Positions 6,573-17,203 of a DNA stretch of 17,203 bases are shown one piece after another. Source of the DNA: JBFGFG01 sp041627475 (GTDB lineage: Bacteria > Actinomycetota > Nitriliruptoria > Nitriliruptorales > Nitriliruptoraceae); assembly GCA_041627475.1 (NCBI GenBank), contig JBFKQZ010000035.1:1-17203 (forward strand), read 5' to 3'. A program made the position numbers and the translations under genes. Position 1 is the first letter of the stretch. Every line of letters begins with the position of its first letter. Below the pieces are notes generated by a model that was not told where the DNA came from, searched no databases, and saw only the letters and a list, made by a program, of their open reading frames with translations.

Positions 6573-7379
6573 GTGCCCGCCACCACCCCGCCCCGCCGTG
6601 TTCCCCGCGTCCTCGTCGCTGCGCTGCTCGTCGTGGTCGCCGGGACGTGCGTGCTCGCCGGACCGGCCGCAGCCGCCGTGGCGACGGCCTCGCCCGACGT
6701 GACCCGCCACACGACCGCCGGAGACCAGCTGCTGGTCGAGCCGGGGGCAGTGCGGGCCGTCGACGGGCGCGCGGAGCTCGACGTGCTGCTCGGCACCGAG
6801 GCCCCGGCCGACGTCGTGGTCGAACCCCGGCTGGCCGCACCCGACGTGGCTGCCGACGGCACGGTCACGGCCGGTCCCGGCCGGGTCGCCGGCACCGTGG
6901 AGCGTGGCGCGCGCCTGCGCCCCGGCGAACGCCTCCGCCTCGTCGTGGACGGCGTCGAGACCCCGACGCTGCTCGTCGTGGAGGTCCGCGCCGCGAGCGC
7001 TGCGGCCAGCGACCGGACGGTGACTGCCCTCGTGCTCCCGGGCGGCACGGACGAGCCTCCGGGCGTGCGCCTCCGGACCGCGGACGGTGACGTGCGCGCC
7101 GTGGTCACGGCCGGCGCCGCGACCCTCGTGTCCGTGACGGTCGCTGGCCGGCAGCGGGTGACCTTCCCCGACCGCCTCGTCCTGCCCGACCGGCCGATCG
7201 AGCTCGTCGCGGTGGCGGCACGGTGGCCACTGCCCGCCGAGGTCGTCGTGGTGGACGAAGCGGGCCGGACCGTCCGCGCGTCGACGGGGGCAGGCCCGCT
7301 CACGGCGGGAGCCGTCGCCCTCGTCGCGGGCAGCGTCGTCGCGCTCGTCGCGGTCCGACGCCGGTTCAGGTCCGGTTGA
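6573..7379 (+). CDS. Secreted, C-terminally membrane-anchored hypothetical protein
   Basis: The product is 268 residues from GTG 6573. This start was preferred over the longer frame because the product then begins with a short arginine-containing region, a hydrophobic core (about 14-30) and an AGPAAAA-type signal-peptidase site. The body is Val/Thr/Asp-rich and looks beta-stranded, with repeated V-x-V patterns such as DVVVEPRL and LLVVEVRA. Near the end LTAGAVALVAGSVVALVAV forms a membrane helix followed by the basic RRRFRSG. The predicted topology is therefore an extracellular domain with one anchor and a short cytoplasmic tail. No catalytic motif or known family was recognised. It diverges from the lipoprotein cluster and overlaps the next, convergent gene by 14 bp at its 3' end. 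Confidence 0.78.
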   Translation: MPATTPPRRVPRVLVAALLVVVAGTCVLAGPAAAAVATASPDVTRHTTAGDQLLVEPGAVRAVDGRAELDVLLGTEAPADVVVEPRLAAPDVAADGTVTAGPGRVAGTVERGARLRPGERLRLVVDGVETPTLLVVEVRAASAAASDRTVTALVLPGGTDEPPGVRLRTADGDVRAVVTAGAATLVSVTVAGRQRVTFPDRLVLPDRPIELVAVAARWPLPAEVVVVDEAGRTVRASTGAGPLTAGAVALVAGSVVALVAVRRRFRSG

Positions 7380-8175
7380 GCGCCTCGAGGCGGCGGGCCG
7401 TCGGCGTCGCCGCGACGCCGGCCTCGACCTCCGTGGGCGGCACGACCTTCCGCCACGCTGCGATCGCGCGCCGTTCGGCACCGTCGTCCCCGCGGTCCGC
7501 CCGCGCCAGCTCCACGGCCCAGCGCAGCATCGGCGGCGCGAGCTCGGCCGCGGCAGCGAGCAGCGCCGGGTCGTCGTGCACGATGCCGGCGAACAGCAGC
7601 CCCTTCGCCGCGTGGAAGTCCGTCCCCGCGGCGTGGTCGGCCGGGAACTGCGGCCCGTCCTCCGCCATCCACGGCAGCCCCTCGTCGCTCGGCTGCGACC
7701 CGGTCAGCAACGCCACCTCGACCTCGATCCACCGCCGCCGGAGCCGCTGCCGTGCGACCCGCTCGTCGTCCGGCAGCTCCTCGAGCAGGGACCCCGCGGT
7801 ACCCAGCGCACGACGAGCCGCGGCCTCCTGCCCGAGCCCCACGGCGTCAGCCGCCAGGGACAGCCGCAGCAGGACGACGTCGACGAGGTCGCGCGCCTCG
7901 GAGAGCCCCGCCTCCTCGACCTCGGCAGCTCGCGCATGGAGGCCGAGCTCCCGCAGGACGCGCCCCCGCTCCCCCGCGATCCACGGCTGCAGCTCGGGCG
8001 CATCGACGCTGTCCCACCACGCCCAGGCCAGGTCGCACCGCCCGAGCCGGCCCCAGACGACGCCGTTCCACACCGCGGCGGCGTCCGATGAGCGGATCGG
8101 GTGGCGGGGGTGCCCTGCGGGCACGGCCGGGCGCCAGCGGTGCAGGTCGTCCTGCCCCGGGGCGATGAGGTCCAC
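7366..8175 (-). CDS. Helical (possibly TPR-like) hypothetical protein
   Basis: The product is 269 residues from GTG 8175, with AGGA 5 nt upstream. The open frame continues further upstream into glgP territory but is shadow-like there. No signal peptide or membrane helix is present, so it should be cytoplasmic. The sequence is Ala/Leu/Glu/Arg-rich with tryptophans spaced through the N-terminal half (AVWNGVVWGRL, LAWAWWDSV). The helix-turn-helix spacing, as in AAEVEEAGLSEARDLVDVVLLRL, recalls tetratricopeptide-like solenoids such as those that follow DNA-binding domains in some regulators. No DNA-binding domain is present here. It lies 89 bp downstream of glgP on the same strand, so it could be the last gene of the glucan operon or independent. 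Its 3' end overlaps the secreted-protein gene by 14 bp. The function is unknown. Confidence 0.72.
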   Translation of the reverse strand: MDLIAPGQDDLHRWRPAVPAGHPRHPIRSSDAAAVWNGVVWGRLGRCDLAWAWWDSVDAPELQPWIAGERGRVLRELGLHARAAEVEEAGLSEARDLVDVVLLRLSLAADAVGLGQEAAARRALGTAGSLLEELPDDERVARQRLRRRWIEVEVALLTGSQPSDEGLPWMAEDGPQFPADHAAGTDFHAAKGLLFAGIVHDDPALLAAAAELAPPMLRWAVELARADRGDDGAERRAIAAWRKVVPPTEVEAGVAATPTARRLEALNRT

Positions 8176-8203
8176 GTCGGTCCTGGTGTCGGTCGACGGG
8201 CGC

Positions 8204-8209
8204 AGGCTA
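8204..8209 (-). promoter_or_regulatory. Weak -10 candidate upstream of the helical hypothetical gene
   Basis: TAGCCT on the minus strand lies 28 nt before GTG 8175. With a usual start distance this gives a leader of about 20 nt carrying the AGGA ribosome site. No -35 is visible and a chance match is quite possible. Confidence 0.2.
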
Positions 8210-8211
8210 GG

Positions 8212-8258
8212 GCACGGGCTGTGCTGACCCCGCATCCCACCGTGCGCCGCCGGGCGGC
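8212..8258 (-). terminator. Hairpins after glgP
   Basis: Just past the glgP stop, GCCGC (8246-8250) and GCGGC (8254-8258) form a 5-bp stem with a 3-nt loop. A second, looser pairing joins GCACGG (8212-8217) and CCGTGC (8240-8245). Neither is followed by a U-tract. They may attenuate read-through from glgP into the hypothetical gene, but the evidence is weak. Confidence 0.25.
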
Positions 8259-8264
8259 TGCCGC

Positions 8265-10418
8265 TCAGCCGGTCGGATAGATCTCGCTGGCGTAGTCCTC
8301 CATCATCCGGCGGGCGCTGAAGCGCCACGCCAGCGTTGCCAGCGACGAGCGCATCATCTGCACCCAGCGGTGCGGGACACCGTCGTCGCCACGGTCGTGG
8401 AAGGTCGGCAGGACGTCCTTCTCGAGGGTGTCGAGCAGCGCCTGGGCGTGCTCGTGGTCCTGGTGGCCGTGGTCGTGGTCGATCGACCCGTCGATCCCCC
8501 AGCCGTTCGTGCCGTCGTAGCCCTCGGCCCACCAGCCGTCGAGCACCGAGAGGTTCAGGCCACCGTTGAGCACGACCTTCATGCCGCTGGTGCCGCTGGC
8601 CTCCATCGGCGGACGGGGCACGTTGAGCCACACGTCGCAGCCCGAGGTCAGCAGGCGGCCGACCTCCATGTCGTAGTCCTCGAGGAACACGATGCGCGAC
8701 GCGATCTCCGCGTTGCCGCGGTACTGGAACATGTCCCGCACCATCGCCTTGGCGCCGTCGTCCTTGGGGTGGGCCTTGCCGGCGATCAGCAGCTGGAAGG
8801 ACTTCTCCCCGTCGAGCAGCCGGATCACCCGGTCGATGTCGCGGGTCAGCAGGTGCAGACGCTTGTAGGACGCGACCCGTCGCGCGAAGCCGAGCGTGAG
8901 GCCGTCGGGGTCGAGCGACTGGTGGGCGGCCTGGGCGTACTGCAACGACTCGCCACGGCGCAGCCGGTCGAATGCCGACCGCTCCCGGACCCAGTCGATC
9001 AGCTCACGACGAGCGGACGAGCGGGCGGCCCACAGCTCCCCGGCCGGGATGTCGTGGACGCCGGCCCACAGCGCGGGCTCGGACAGGCGCTCCTGCCAGT
9101 CGTCGCCGAGGTGGCGGTCGAAGAGCTCGCGGAACTGCGGGCTCATCCACGTCGGGACGTGCACGCCGTTGGTGACCGACGTGATCGGGACGTCCTCGAC
9201 GGCGCCGCCGAACAGCGGCTGCCACATGGACCGGGCGACCTCGCCGTGGCGGGCGCTCACCCCGTTGGTCGAGCGCGACATCCGCAGCGCGATCGGCGTC
9301 ATGCCGGCCTCGTGGTGGTGCCCCGACTCGACCCGACCGAGGTCGAGCAGCTCCTCGGTCGACAGGCCCAGGCGCTCGGCGAACCCGGGCAGGGCCGCCA
9401 GGACCGTCTGTGGCGGGTAGCTCTCGTTGCCGGCAGCGACCGGCGTGTGCGTCGTGAACACGGCCCGCTTGCGGACGTCCTCACGTGCGTCCCAGAACGA
9501 CGTCCCCTGCGCCACCTGCTGGCTGGCCAGCTCGAGCGACGCCAGCGCGGCGTGCCCCTCGTTCATGTGGAACGTCGCGGGCGACACACCGAGGTGGTCG
9601 AGCAGCCGGACGGCGCCGATCCCGAGCGTGGCGTACTGCGCGAGACGGATGTCGGGGTTGGCGTCGTACAGCCGCGCGGTCGTCCAGCGGTCCTCGGGGC
9701 TGTTGCTCTCCACGTCGGTGTCGAGCAGGAACAGCGGGACGCGACCGACCTGGAGCCGCCAGACCCGGGCCTGGATGTCGCGTCCGCGGACCGGCACGGT
9801 GATGTGCAGCTGGTCGTGGGGCCCACCGCCGTTGGAGACGGGGACGATCGGCATGCGCGTCGGGTCCTGCGCGACCCACGACTCGTGCTGCCAGCCGGTG
9901 TCGTCGAGCCGCTGCTGGAAGTAGCCGTACTTGTAGAACATGCCCACGGCGACCATCGGCAGGGCGAGGTCGCTGGACGCCTTGACGATGTCACCGGCCA
10001 GCACGCCAAGGCCGCCGGAGTACTGCGGCAGCGACTCGTGCAGGCCGAACTCGGCGCACAGGAACGCGACCGGGTGCTCGGGGTCGAGGCCCTCGCGGAA
10101 CGGACGGGCGAGGTCCTCGTCGATGGCGGCCGCGAGCGCCTCGGCCCGCGCGACGATCGACTCGTCGGCGGCGAGGCGGTCGAGGTCCGGGTTGGGCAGA
10201 CGCGCGAGCAGCCGGACCGGGTTGTGGTCGGCAGCGTTCCAGGCGTCGGCGTCGAGGTCGGCGAAGAGCGCGGCGCCGTCGCGGTGCCAGGACCAGCGCT
10301 GGTTGTGGGCGACGCGCGCGAGCGGTCGCAACGGCTCGGGCAGGCGCTGGGCGAGCTCGGCAGCGGCCGCCTCGACGTCGTCGAGGCCGAGGCCGGCAGG
10401 GAGCACGGGCGTGGTCAT
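8265..10418 (-). CDS. glgP: Alpha-glucan (glycogen/maltodextrin) phosphorylase, short GT35 type
   Basis: The product is 717 residues from ATG 10418, with AGGA 7 nt upstream. It removes glucose from the non-reducing ends of alpha-1,4-glucans with phosphate, releasing glucose 1-phosphate in the cytoplasm. The N-terminal portion (about 20-75) resembles the DUF3417 cap: LRPLARVAHNQRWSW followed by HNPVRLLARL. The catalytic part shows LCAEFGLHESLPQYSGGLG, the HMNEGHAAL motif, TTHTPVAAGNE, TNGVHVPTWMSP, RRVASYKR, and the cofactor motif EASGTSGMK with the pyridoxal-phosphate lysine at residue 614. The end (RMMEDYASEIY) matches the normal family terminus, so the gene is complete although shorter than the roughly 850-residue relatives. 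A His/Asp-rich run (residues 648-657) is unusual. It follows glgX by 44 bp and is probably cotranscribed with it. Confidence 0.95.
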   Translation of the reverse strand: MTTPVLPAGLGLDDVEAAAAELAQRLPEPLRPLARVAHNQRWSWHRDGAALFADLDADAWNAADHNPVRLLARLPNPDLDRLAADESIVARAEALAAAIDEDLARPFREGLDPEHPVAFLCAEFGLHESLPQYSGGLGVLAGDIVKASSDLALPMVAVGMFYKYGYFQQRLDDTGWQHESWVAQDPTRMPIVPVSNGGGPHDQLHITVPVRGRDIQARVWRLQVGRVPLFLLDTDVESNSPEDRWTTARLYDANPDIRLAQYATLGIGAVRLLDHLGVSPATFHMNEGHAALASLELASQQVAQGTSFWDAREDVRKRAVFTTHTPVAAGNESYPPQTVLAALPGFAERLGLSTEELLDLGRVESGHHHEAGMTPIALRMSRSTNGVSARHGEVARSMWQPLFGGAVEDVPITSVTNGVHVPTWMSPQFRELFDRHLGDDWQERLSEPALWAGVHDIPAGELWAARSSARRELIDWVRERSAFDRLRRGESLQYAQAAHQSLDPDGLTLGFARRVASYKRLHLLTRDIDRVIRLLDGEKSFQLLIAGKAHPKDDGAKAMVRDMFQYRGNAEIASRIVFLEDYDMEVGRLLTSGCDVWLNVPRPPMEASGTSGMKVVLNGGLNLSVLDGWWAEGYDGTNGWGIDGSIDHDHGHQDHEHAQALLDTLEKDVLPTFHDRGDDGVPHRWVQMMRSSLATLAWRFSARRMMEDYASEIYPTG

Positions 10419-10462
10419 GGGAGGGTCCTTGCGAATGGCGTGCGGGGCACGACGGGGAGGGG

Positions 10463-12592
10463 TCAGTCGTCGTCGTGGCGTGCGAACAGCAGCAGGTGAT
10501 GGCCCAGGAGTCTCGTCGGCGTGCCTGCAGCGCGCACATCGGTCCGTTGGTCGCCCGGCGGTTTCCCGTCCGCCGTGTCCAGCACGAGCCGCCAACTGTC
10601 CCCGAAACCGTCGGGGAGACGGAAGGCGTGGGGCTCGTGCTCGGCGTTGAGCAGCAGCAGGAACGTGTCGTCGCGCAGGGGCTCGCCACGGTCACCGCGG
10701 CGCTTGGTGGCCTTCCCGTTGAGGACCATCTGCAGCGTGGTCGTGGAGGCAGTGTGCCAGTCGGCCTCGGACATCTCGATCCCGACGGCGGTCAGCCAGG
10801 CGGTGTCGTAGTCGGCCTCGTGGCCACCGAGCCTCCCGACCAGCCAGTGCCGGCGGCGGAAGACGGGGTGCCGCTGACGGAACGCGATGAGTCCGGTCGT
10901 GAAGGCCAGCAGGTCCTCGTCGACGTCGTCCCAGTCGAACCAGGAGATCTCGTTGTCCTGGTTGAAGGCGTTGTTGTTCCCGTGCTGCGTGCGTCCGAGC
11001 TCGTCGCCGCCCAGCAGCATCGGGACCCCCTGGCTGAGGAAGAGCGTGCTGAGCAGGTTGCGCTGCTGCCGCGCGCGCAGCGTGGTGACCTGCGGGTCGT
11101 CGGTCTCGCCCTCGACACCACAGTTCCACGACCGCTCGTGGCTGTGTCCGTCGGTGTTGTCGTAGCCGTTGGCCTCGTTGTGCCGTTCGTCGTACGACAC
11201 CAGGTCGCGCAGCGTGAACCCGTCGTGCGACGTGACGAGGTTGATGCTCGCGACGGGCTGCCGACCGTTGTGCGCGAAGCGGTCCTCGGAGCCCGCCAGC
11301 CGGGCAGCGAGCTCGGGCAGGGACTCGTCGACGCCCCGCCAGTAGTCACGGATGGTGTCGCGGAACCGGTCGTTCCACTCCGACCACGGCGCCGGGAAGC
11401 CCCCCAGCTGGTAGCCGCCCGGTCCGACGTCCCAGGGCTCGGCGATCAGCTTGACCTCGCGCAGGACCGGGTCCTGGCCGACGACGGTCAGGAACAGCCC
11501 TTCCGGATCGAACCCCTCGGTCCCGCGCCCGAGCGACGTGGCGAGGTCGAACCGGAACCCGTCCACGTGGCACTCGGTCACGAGCCACCGCAGGGCGTCG
11601 GCCACCAGCTGCACCGCGTGCGGCGTCCGCAGGTCCACGGTGTTGCCGCAGCCCGAGTAGTTGGCGAAGAAGCGTCGGTCGTCGGCGGACAGCCGGTAGT
11701 ACGCCCAGTTGTCGATGCCGCGCAGGCTCAGGGTCGGTCCGAGGTGACTGCCCTCGCCGGTGTGGTTGAAGACCACGTCGAGCAGGACCTCGATGCCGGC
11801 CCGGTGCAGCAGCTTGACCATGCCCTTGAACTCGTCGAGCACCGCCTGCGGCTCGTCGGCCGCCGCCAGCCGCGGGTCCAGCGCGAACCACGACAGCGGG
11901 TTGTAGCCCCAGTAGTTCACGAGGCCCCGTTGGGCGATGTCCTTCTCCGTCAGGGCGAGGTTGACCGGCAGCAGCTCGACCGCCGTCACGCCCAGGTCCT
12001 TGAGGTGGGCGATGGCCGCGGGGTGGGCCATCCCGGCGAAGGTCCCCCGGAGGTCCTCGGGGACGTCGGGGTGCGTGGCCGTGAAGCCCTTCACGTGCAC
12101 CTCGTAGACCACCGACTCCGTGAGCGGCACGTCGGGGCGGCGGTCGTCCTCCCAGTCGAACCCGTCGTGCACCACGACGCCGCGCGGCACGTAGGGTGCC
12201 GAGTCGGTCGTGTCGGGCACCTCGAGCTTCGCGGCCGCGAGGCCCTCGGCGGCCGGGTAGCCGTGGATCGCGTCGTGCCAGACGACCTCCCCGTCGACGG
12301 CCTTCGCGTACGGGTCGAGCAGCAGCTTGTGCGGGTTGCACCGATGCCCCTCGCGGGGCTCGTAGGGGCCGTGGACGCGGTACCCGTAGCGCTGCCCCGG
12401 CCCGACGTCGGGCACGTAGCCGTGCCAGCGGTGGTCGGTGGCCGAGGGCAGGTCGACCCGGGTCTCGGTCCCGTCCTCGTCGAACAGGCACAGCTCCACC
12501 CTGGTCGCCACGCGGGACCACAGGCTGAAGTTGGTGCCGTCCCCGTCGGGGGTGGCCCCGGGCGGATCGGGGCTACCGGGCCAGATGTTCAC
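10463..12592 (-). CDS. glgX: Glycogen debranching enzyme (isoamylase type, GH13)
   Basis: The product is 709 residues from GTG 12592. The GTG overlaps the glgB stop codon in a 4-base GTGA, which fixes the start and implies translational coupling. The enzyme hydrolyses alpha-1,6 branch points, usually the short stubs left by phosphorylase. An N-terminal CBM48-like beta domain (about 1-110, with GTNFSLWS and GYRVHGPY) precedes the GH13 barrel. The barrel has VVYEVHVKGFT (161-171), DVVFNHT (272-278), GFRFDLA with nucleophile Asp349, LIAEPWDVG with acid/base Glu385, and SHDGFT with Asp457. NYSGCGNT and GDELGRTQHGNNNAFNQDNE are characteristic of the GlgX/TreX group. All catalytic residues are intact. 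The next gene, glgP, would use the linear chains produced. Confidence 0.95.
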   Translation of the reverse strand: MNIWPGSPDPPGATPDGDGTNFSLWSRVATRVELCLFDEDGTETRVDLPSATDHRWHGYVPDVGPGQRYGYRVHGPYEPREGHRCNPHKLLLDPYAKAVDGEVVWHDAIHGYPAAEGLAAAKLEVPDTTDSAPYVPRGVVVHDGFDWEDDRRPDVPLTESVVYEVHVKGFTATHPDVPEDLRGTFAGMAHPAAIAHLKDLGVTAVELLPVNLALTEKDIAQRGLVNYWGYNPLSWFALDPRLAAADEPQAVLDEFKGMVKLLHRAGIEVLLDVVFNHTGEGSHLGPTLSLRGIDNWAYYRLSADDRRFFANYSGCGNTVDLRTPHAVQLVADALRWLVTECHVDGFRFDLATSLGRGTEGFDPEGLFLTVVGQDPVLREVKLIAEPWDVGPGGYQLGGFPAPWSEWNDRFRDTIRDYWRGVDESLPELAARLAGSEDRFAHNGRQPVASINLVTSHDGFTLRDLVSYDERHNEANGYDNTDGHSHERSWNCGVEGETDDPQVTTLRARQQRNLLSTLFLSQGVPMLLGGDELGRTQHGNNNAFNQDNEISWFDWDDVDEDLLAFTTGLIAFRQRHPVFRRRHWLVGRLGGHEADYDTAWLTAVGIEMSEADWHTASTTTLQMVLNGKATKRRGDRGEPLRDDTFLLLLNAEHEPHAFRLPDGFGDSWRLVLDTADGKPPGDQRTDVRAAGTPTRLLGHHLLLFARHDDD

Positions 12593-14474
12593 CGCGTCGC
12601 CGGGGTGAGCACCACGACGCCGAGCGGCGGCAGCGTGAGCTCGAGCGACCAGCCCTGGCCGTGCACGGGGACCTCGTCGGCCTCCATGCCACCCATGTTG
12701 CCCTGGCCGCTGCCGCCGTAGACCTCTGCGTCGGAGTTCAGCACCTCGTTCCAGTACGACCCGGCGGGCACGCCGATGCGGTAGCCGTGTCGCGGCACGG
12801 GGGTGAAGTTGCAGGCCACGAGCACGTCGTCGTGCCCCTCGGCGCGACGCAGGTAGGACACCACCGACTGGTTCTCGTCGGACGCGTCGACCCAGGCGAA
12901 GCCCGCCGCGGGGTCGCAGTCGTTGACGTGCAGGGCCGGCAGGTCGCGGTACAGCGCCGCGAGGTCCGCGGTCCAGCGCAGCAGGCCACCGTGCCGACTG
13001 TCCTGGAGGAGGCCCCAGTCGAGCTGGGCCTCGTGGTTCCAGTCACCGCGGGTCCCGAACTCCTGCCCCATGAAGAGCAGCTTCTTGCCCGGGGTGAGGA
13101 ACTGGTGCGCCAGCAGCAGCCGCAGGTTCGCACGCTGCTGCCAGTCGTCGCCGGGCATCTTGTCCAGCAGTGAGCCCTTGCCGTGCACGACCTCGTCGTG
13201 GCTCAGCGGGAGCGTGTAGTTCTCGGCCGTCGCGTAGACCGCCCGGAACGTCAGCTGGTTCTGGTGGAAGCGGCGGTGGACCGGCTCCTTCTCGAAGTAC
13301 GCGAGCGAGTCGTGCATCCAGCCCATGTCCCACTTCATGCCGAAGCCGAGGCCACCGAGGTGGACGGGCCGGGTCACGCCGGGCCACGCAGTCGACTCCT
13401 CCGCGTACGTCTGGACGTCGGGGAAGTTGGCGTAGACCTCGGAGTTGAGCCGCTTGAGGAACTCCATGGCCTCGAGGTTCTCGTTGCCGCCGTAGGCGTT
13501 GGGGATCCACTCCCCCTCCTCGCGGCTGTAGTCGAGGTAGAGCATCGAGGCGACGGCGTCCACGCGCAGACCGTCGGCGTGGTAGCGGTCCAGCCAGCTC
13601 AGCGCACTCGACAGCAGGAACGAGCGGACCTCGTGCCGGCCGTAGTTGAAGATGGCCGACTTCCAGTCGGGGTGGAATCCCTGCCTGGGGTCTGCGTGCT
13701 CGAACAGGTGGGTGCCGTCGAACTTCGCCAGCGCGAACTCGTCCTCCGGGTAGTGGCTCGGCACCCAGTCGAGGATCACCCCGAAGCCGGCCTGGTGGAG
13801 CTGGTCGACGAGCCACATGAAGTCCTGCGGGCTGCCGAAGCGCGAGGTCGGCGCGAAGTAGCCGGTCGTCTGGTAGCCCCAGGAGCCCGTGAACGGGTGC
13901 TCCATCACCGGCAGGAACTCCACGTGCGTGAAGTTGGTGCGCTGGAGGTGCTCGATCAGCTGCGGCGCGAGCTCGCGGTAGCTCAGCCACCGTCTGCCGT
14001 CCTCGCCGCGCTGCCACGACCCGAGGTGGACCTCGTAGATCGAGATCGGCGACTGCAGCGACTGCCGCTCGCCACGGCTGGCCATCCACTCGTCGTCGCC
14101 CCAGTCGTAGGACAGGTCCCACAGCTTGGAGGCGGTCGACGGGGGGGTCTCGGCGTGGACCGCGAACGGGTCGGCCTTGTCCCGGCTCTCGCCGTCGGCG
14201 CCGACCACGTGGAACTTGTAGCCCTGCGCGTGCTCGGCGCCGGGGACGAAGCTCTCCCAGATGCCGGAGCTGCCGCGCGGCGCCAGCGCGTGGAAGTCCC
14301 AGCCGTTGAAGTCGCCGCGGACGGACACCTTCTGGGCAGACGGCGCCCACACCGCGAAGTGCGCGCCGGCGTTGCCGTCCGCGTCCTCGGTGAGGTGTGC
14401 CCCCAGCTTGTCGTACAGCCGGGTGTGGCTGCCCTCGTTGAAGAGGTAGAGATCGTCGTCGGTGAGTGGTGACG

Positions 14475-14478
<4 letters not shown>
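12589..14478 (-). CDS. glgB: 1,4-alpha-glucan branching enzyme (GH13)
   Basis: The product is 629 residues from ATG 14478, which overlaps the treS-mak stop in a 4-base ATGA. GGAG lies 7 nt upstream, inside the end of treS-mak. The longer upstream frame is a shadow of treS-mak. The enzyme transfers alpha-1,4 chains to make alpha-1,6 branches. The CBM48 module spans about residues 36-110 (HFAVWAPSAQKVSVRGDFNGWD). The barrel follows from ISIYEVHLGSW (146-155), with VEFLPVMEHPFTGSWGYQTTGYFAPTSRFG, DGLRVDAVASMLY carrying nucleophile Asp307, TYAEESTAWPGVTRP with the acid/base glutamate at 360-361, and LSHDEVVHGKGS with Asp428. A C-terminal beta domain closes the protein. The length fits the form lacking an extra N-terminal module. 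Position next to TreS-Mak is typical of GlgE-pathway clusters, where it branches the maltose-1-phosphate-derived glucan. Confidence 0.96.

Positions 14479-17203
<2,725 letters not shown>

Noticed and set aside
3354..8264. Intrinsic (Rho-independent) terminators or RNA genes in the intergenic gaps
   Set aside because: GC stems occur, but none is followed by a T-tract, and no tRNA, rRNA or riboswitch-like conserved core was recognisable in the short gaps.
8370..10499. Long plus-strand open frame (709 codons) opposite glgP
   Set aside because: It is antisense to a gene with full phosphorylase motifs. Its product is Val/Arg/Gly-rich without recognisable domains, as expected from GC-rich codon bias on the opposite strand.
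10475..12721. Long plus-strand open frame (748 codons) opposite glgX
   Set aside because: Same reason: it mirrors an intact GH13 gene and has no domain motifs or credible start context.

Overview
The window is very GC-rich (roughly 70% or more by eye), with dense genes, GTG and TTG starts, G/C third codon positions and TANNNT-type -10 elements just upstream of start codons. Together with the trehalose synthase-maltokinase / GlgB cluster, this suggests a high-GC actinobacterium. A deep lineage such as Nitriliruptoria or Acidimicrobiia is possible, but the sequence alone does not settle it. No rRNA, tRNA, insertion sequence or CRISPR array was found.

Left part (1-3362), surface polysaccharide. 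A minus-strand membrane protein that looks like the N-terminal part of a polyprenyl-phosphate glycosylphosphotransferase runs off the left edge. Its last ~36 visible residues look instead like the N-terminal segment of alanine dehydrogenase, so this is an in-frame fusion or a misjoin. Diverging from it are an ExoA-like family 2 glycosyltransferase and a UDP-glucose 6-dehydrogenase, which would supply UDP-glucuronate. A 23-bp tandem repeat fills the convergent gap after the dehydrogenase gene and includes its stop codon.

Middle part (3354-8175), mostly uncharacterised envelope genes. Three minus-strand genes lie 55-63 bp apart: a helical lipoprotein, a two-helix membrane protein, and a small lipoprotein. 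The membrane protein has a degenerate BY-kinase/ParA-like domain and a long acidic, proline-rich tail. A secreted, membrane-anchored protein diverges from this cluster across a 35-bp gap that appears to hold two back-to-back leaderless promoters. Its 3' end overlaps that of a convergent helical hypothetical gene.

Right part (8265-17203), alpha-glucan metabolism on the minus strand. In transcription order the genes are treS-mak (5' end outside the window), glgB, glgX and glgP. The first three are joined by 4-bp stop/start overlaps and glgP follows after 44 bp. TreS converts trehalose to maltose, the maltokinase domain makes maltose 1-phosphate (the donor for GlgE, which is not in the window), GlgB adds branches, and GlgX with GlgP takes the glucan apart again. 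The cluster therefore couples trehalose-fed glucan synthesis to its breakdown.
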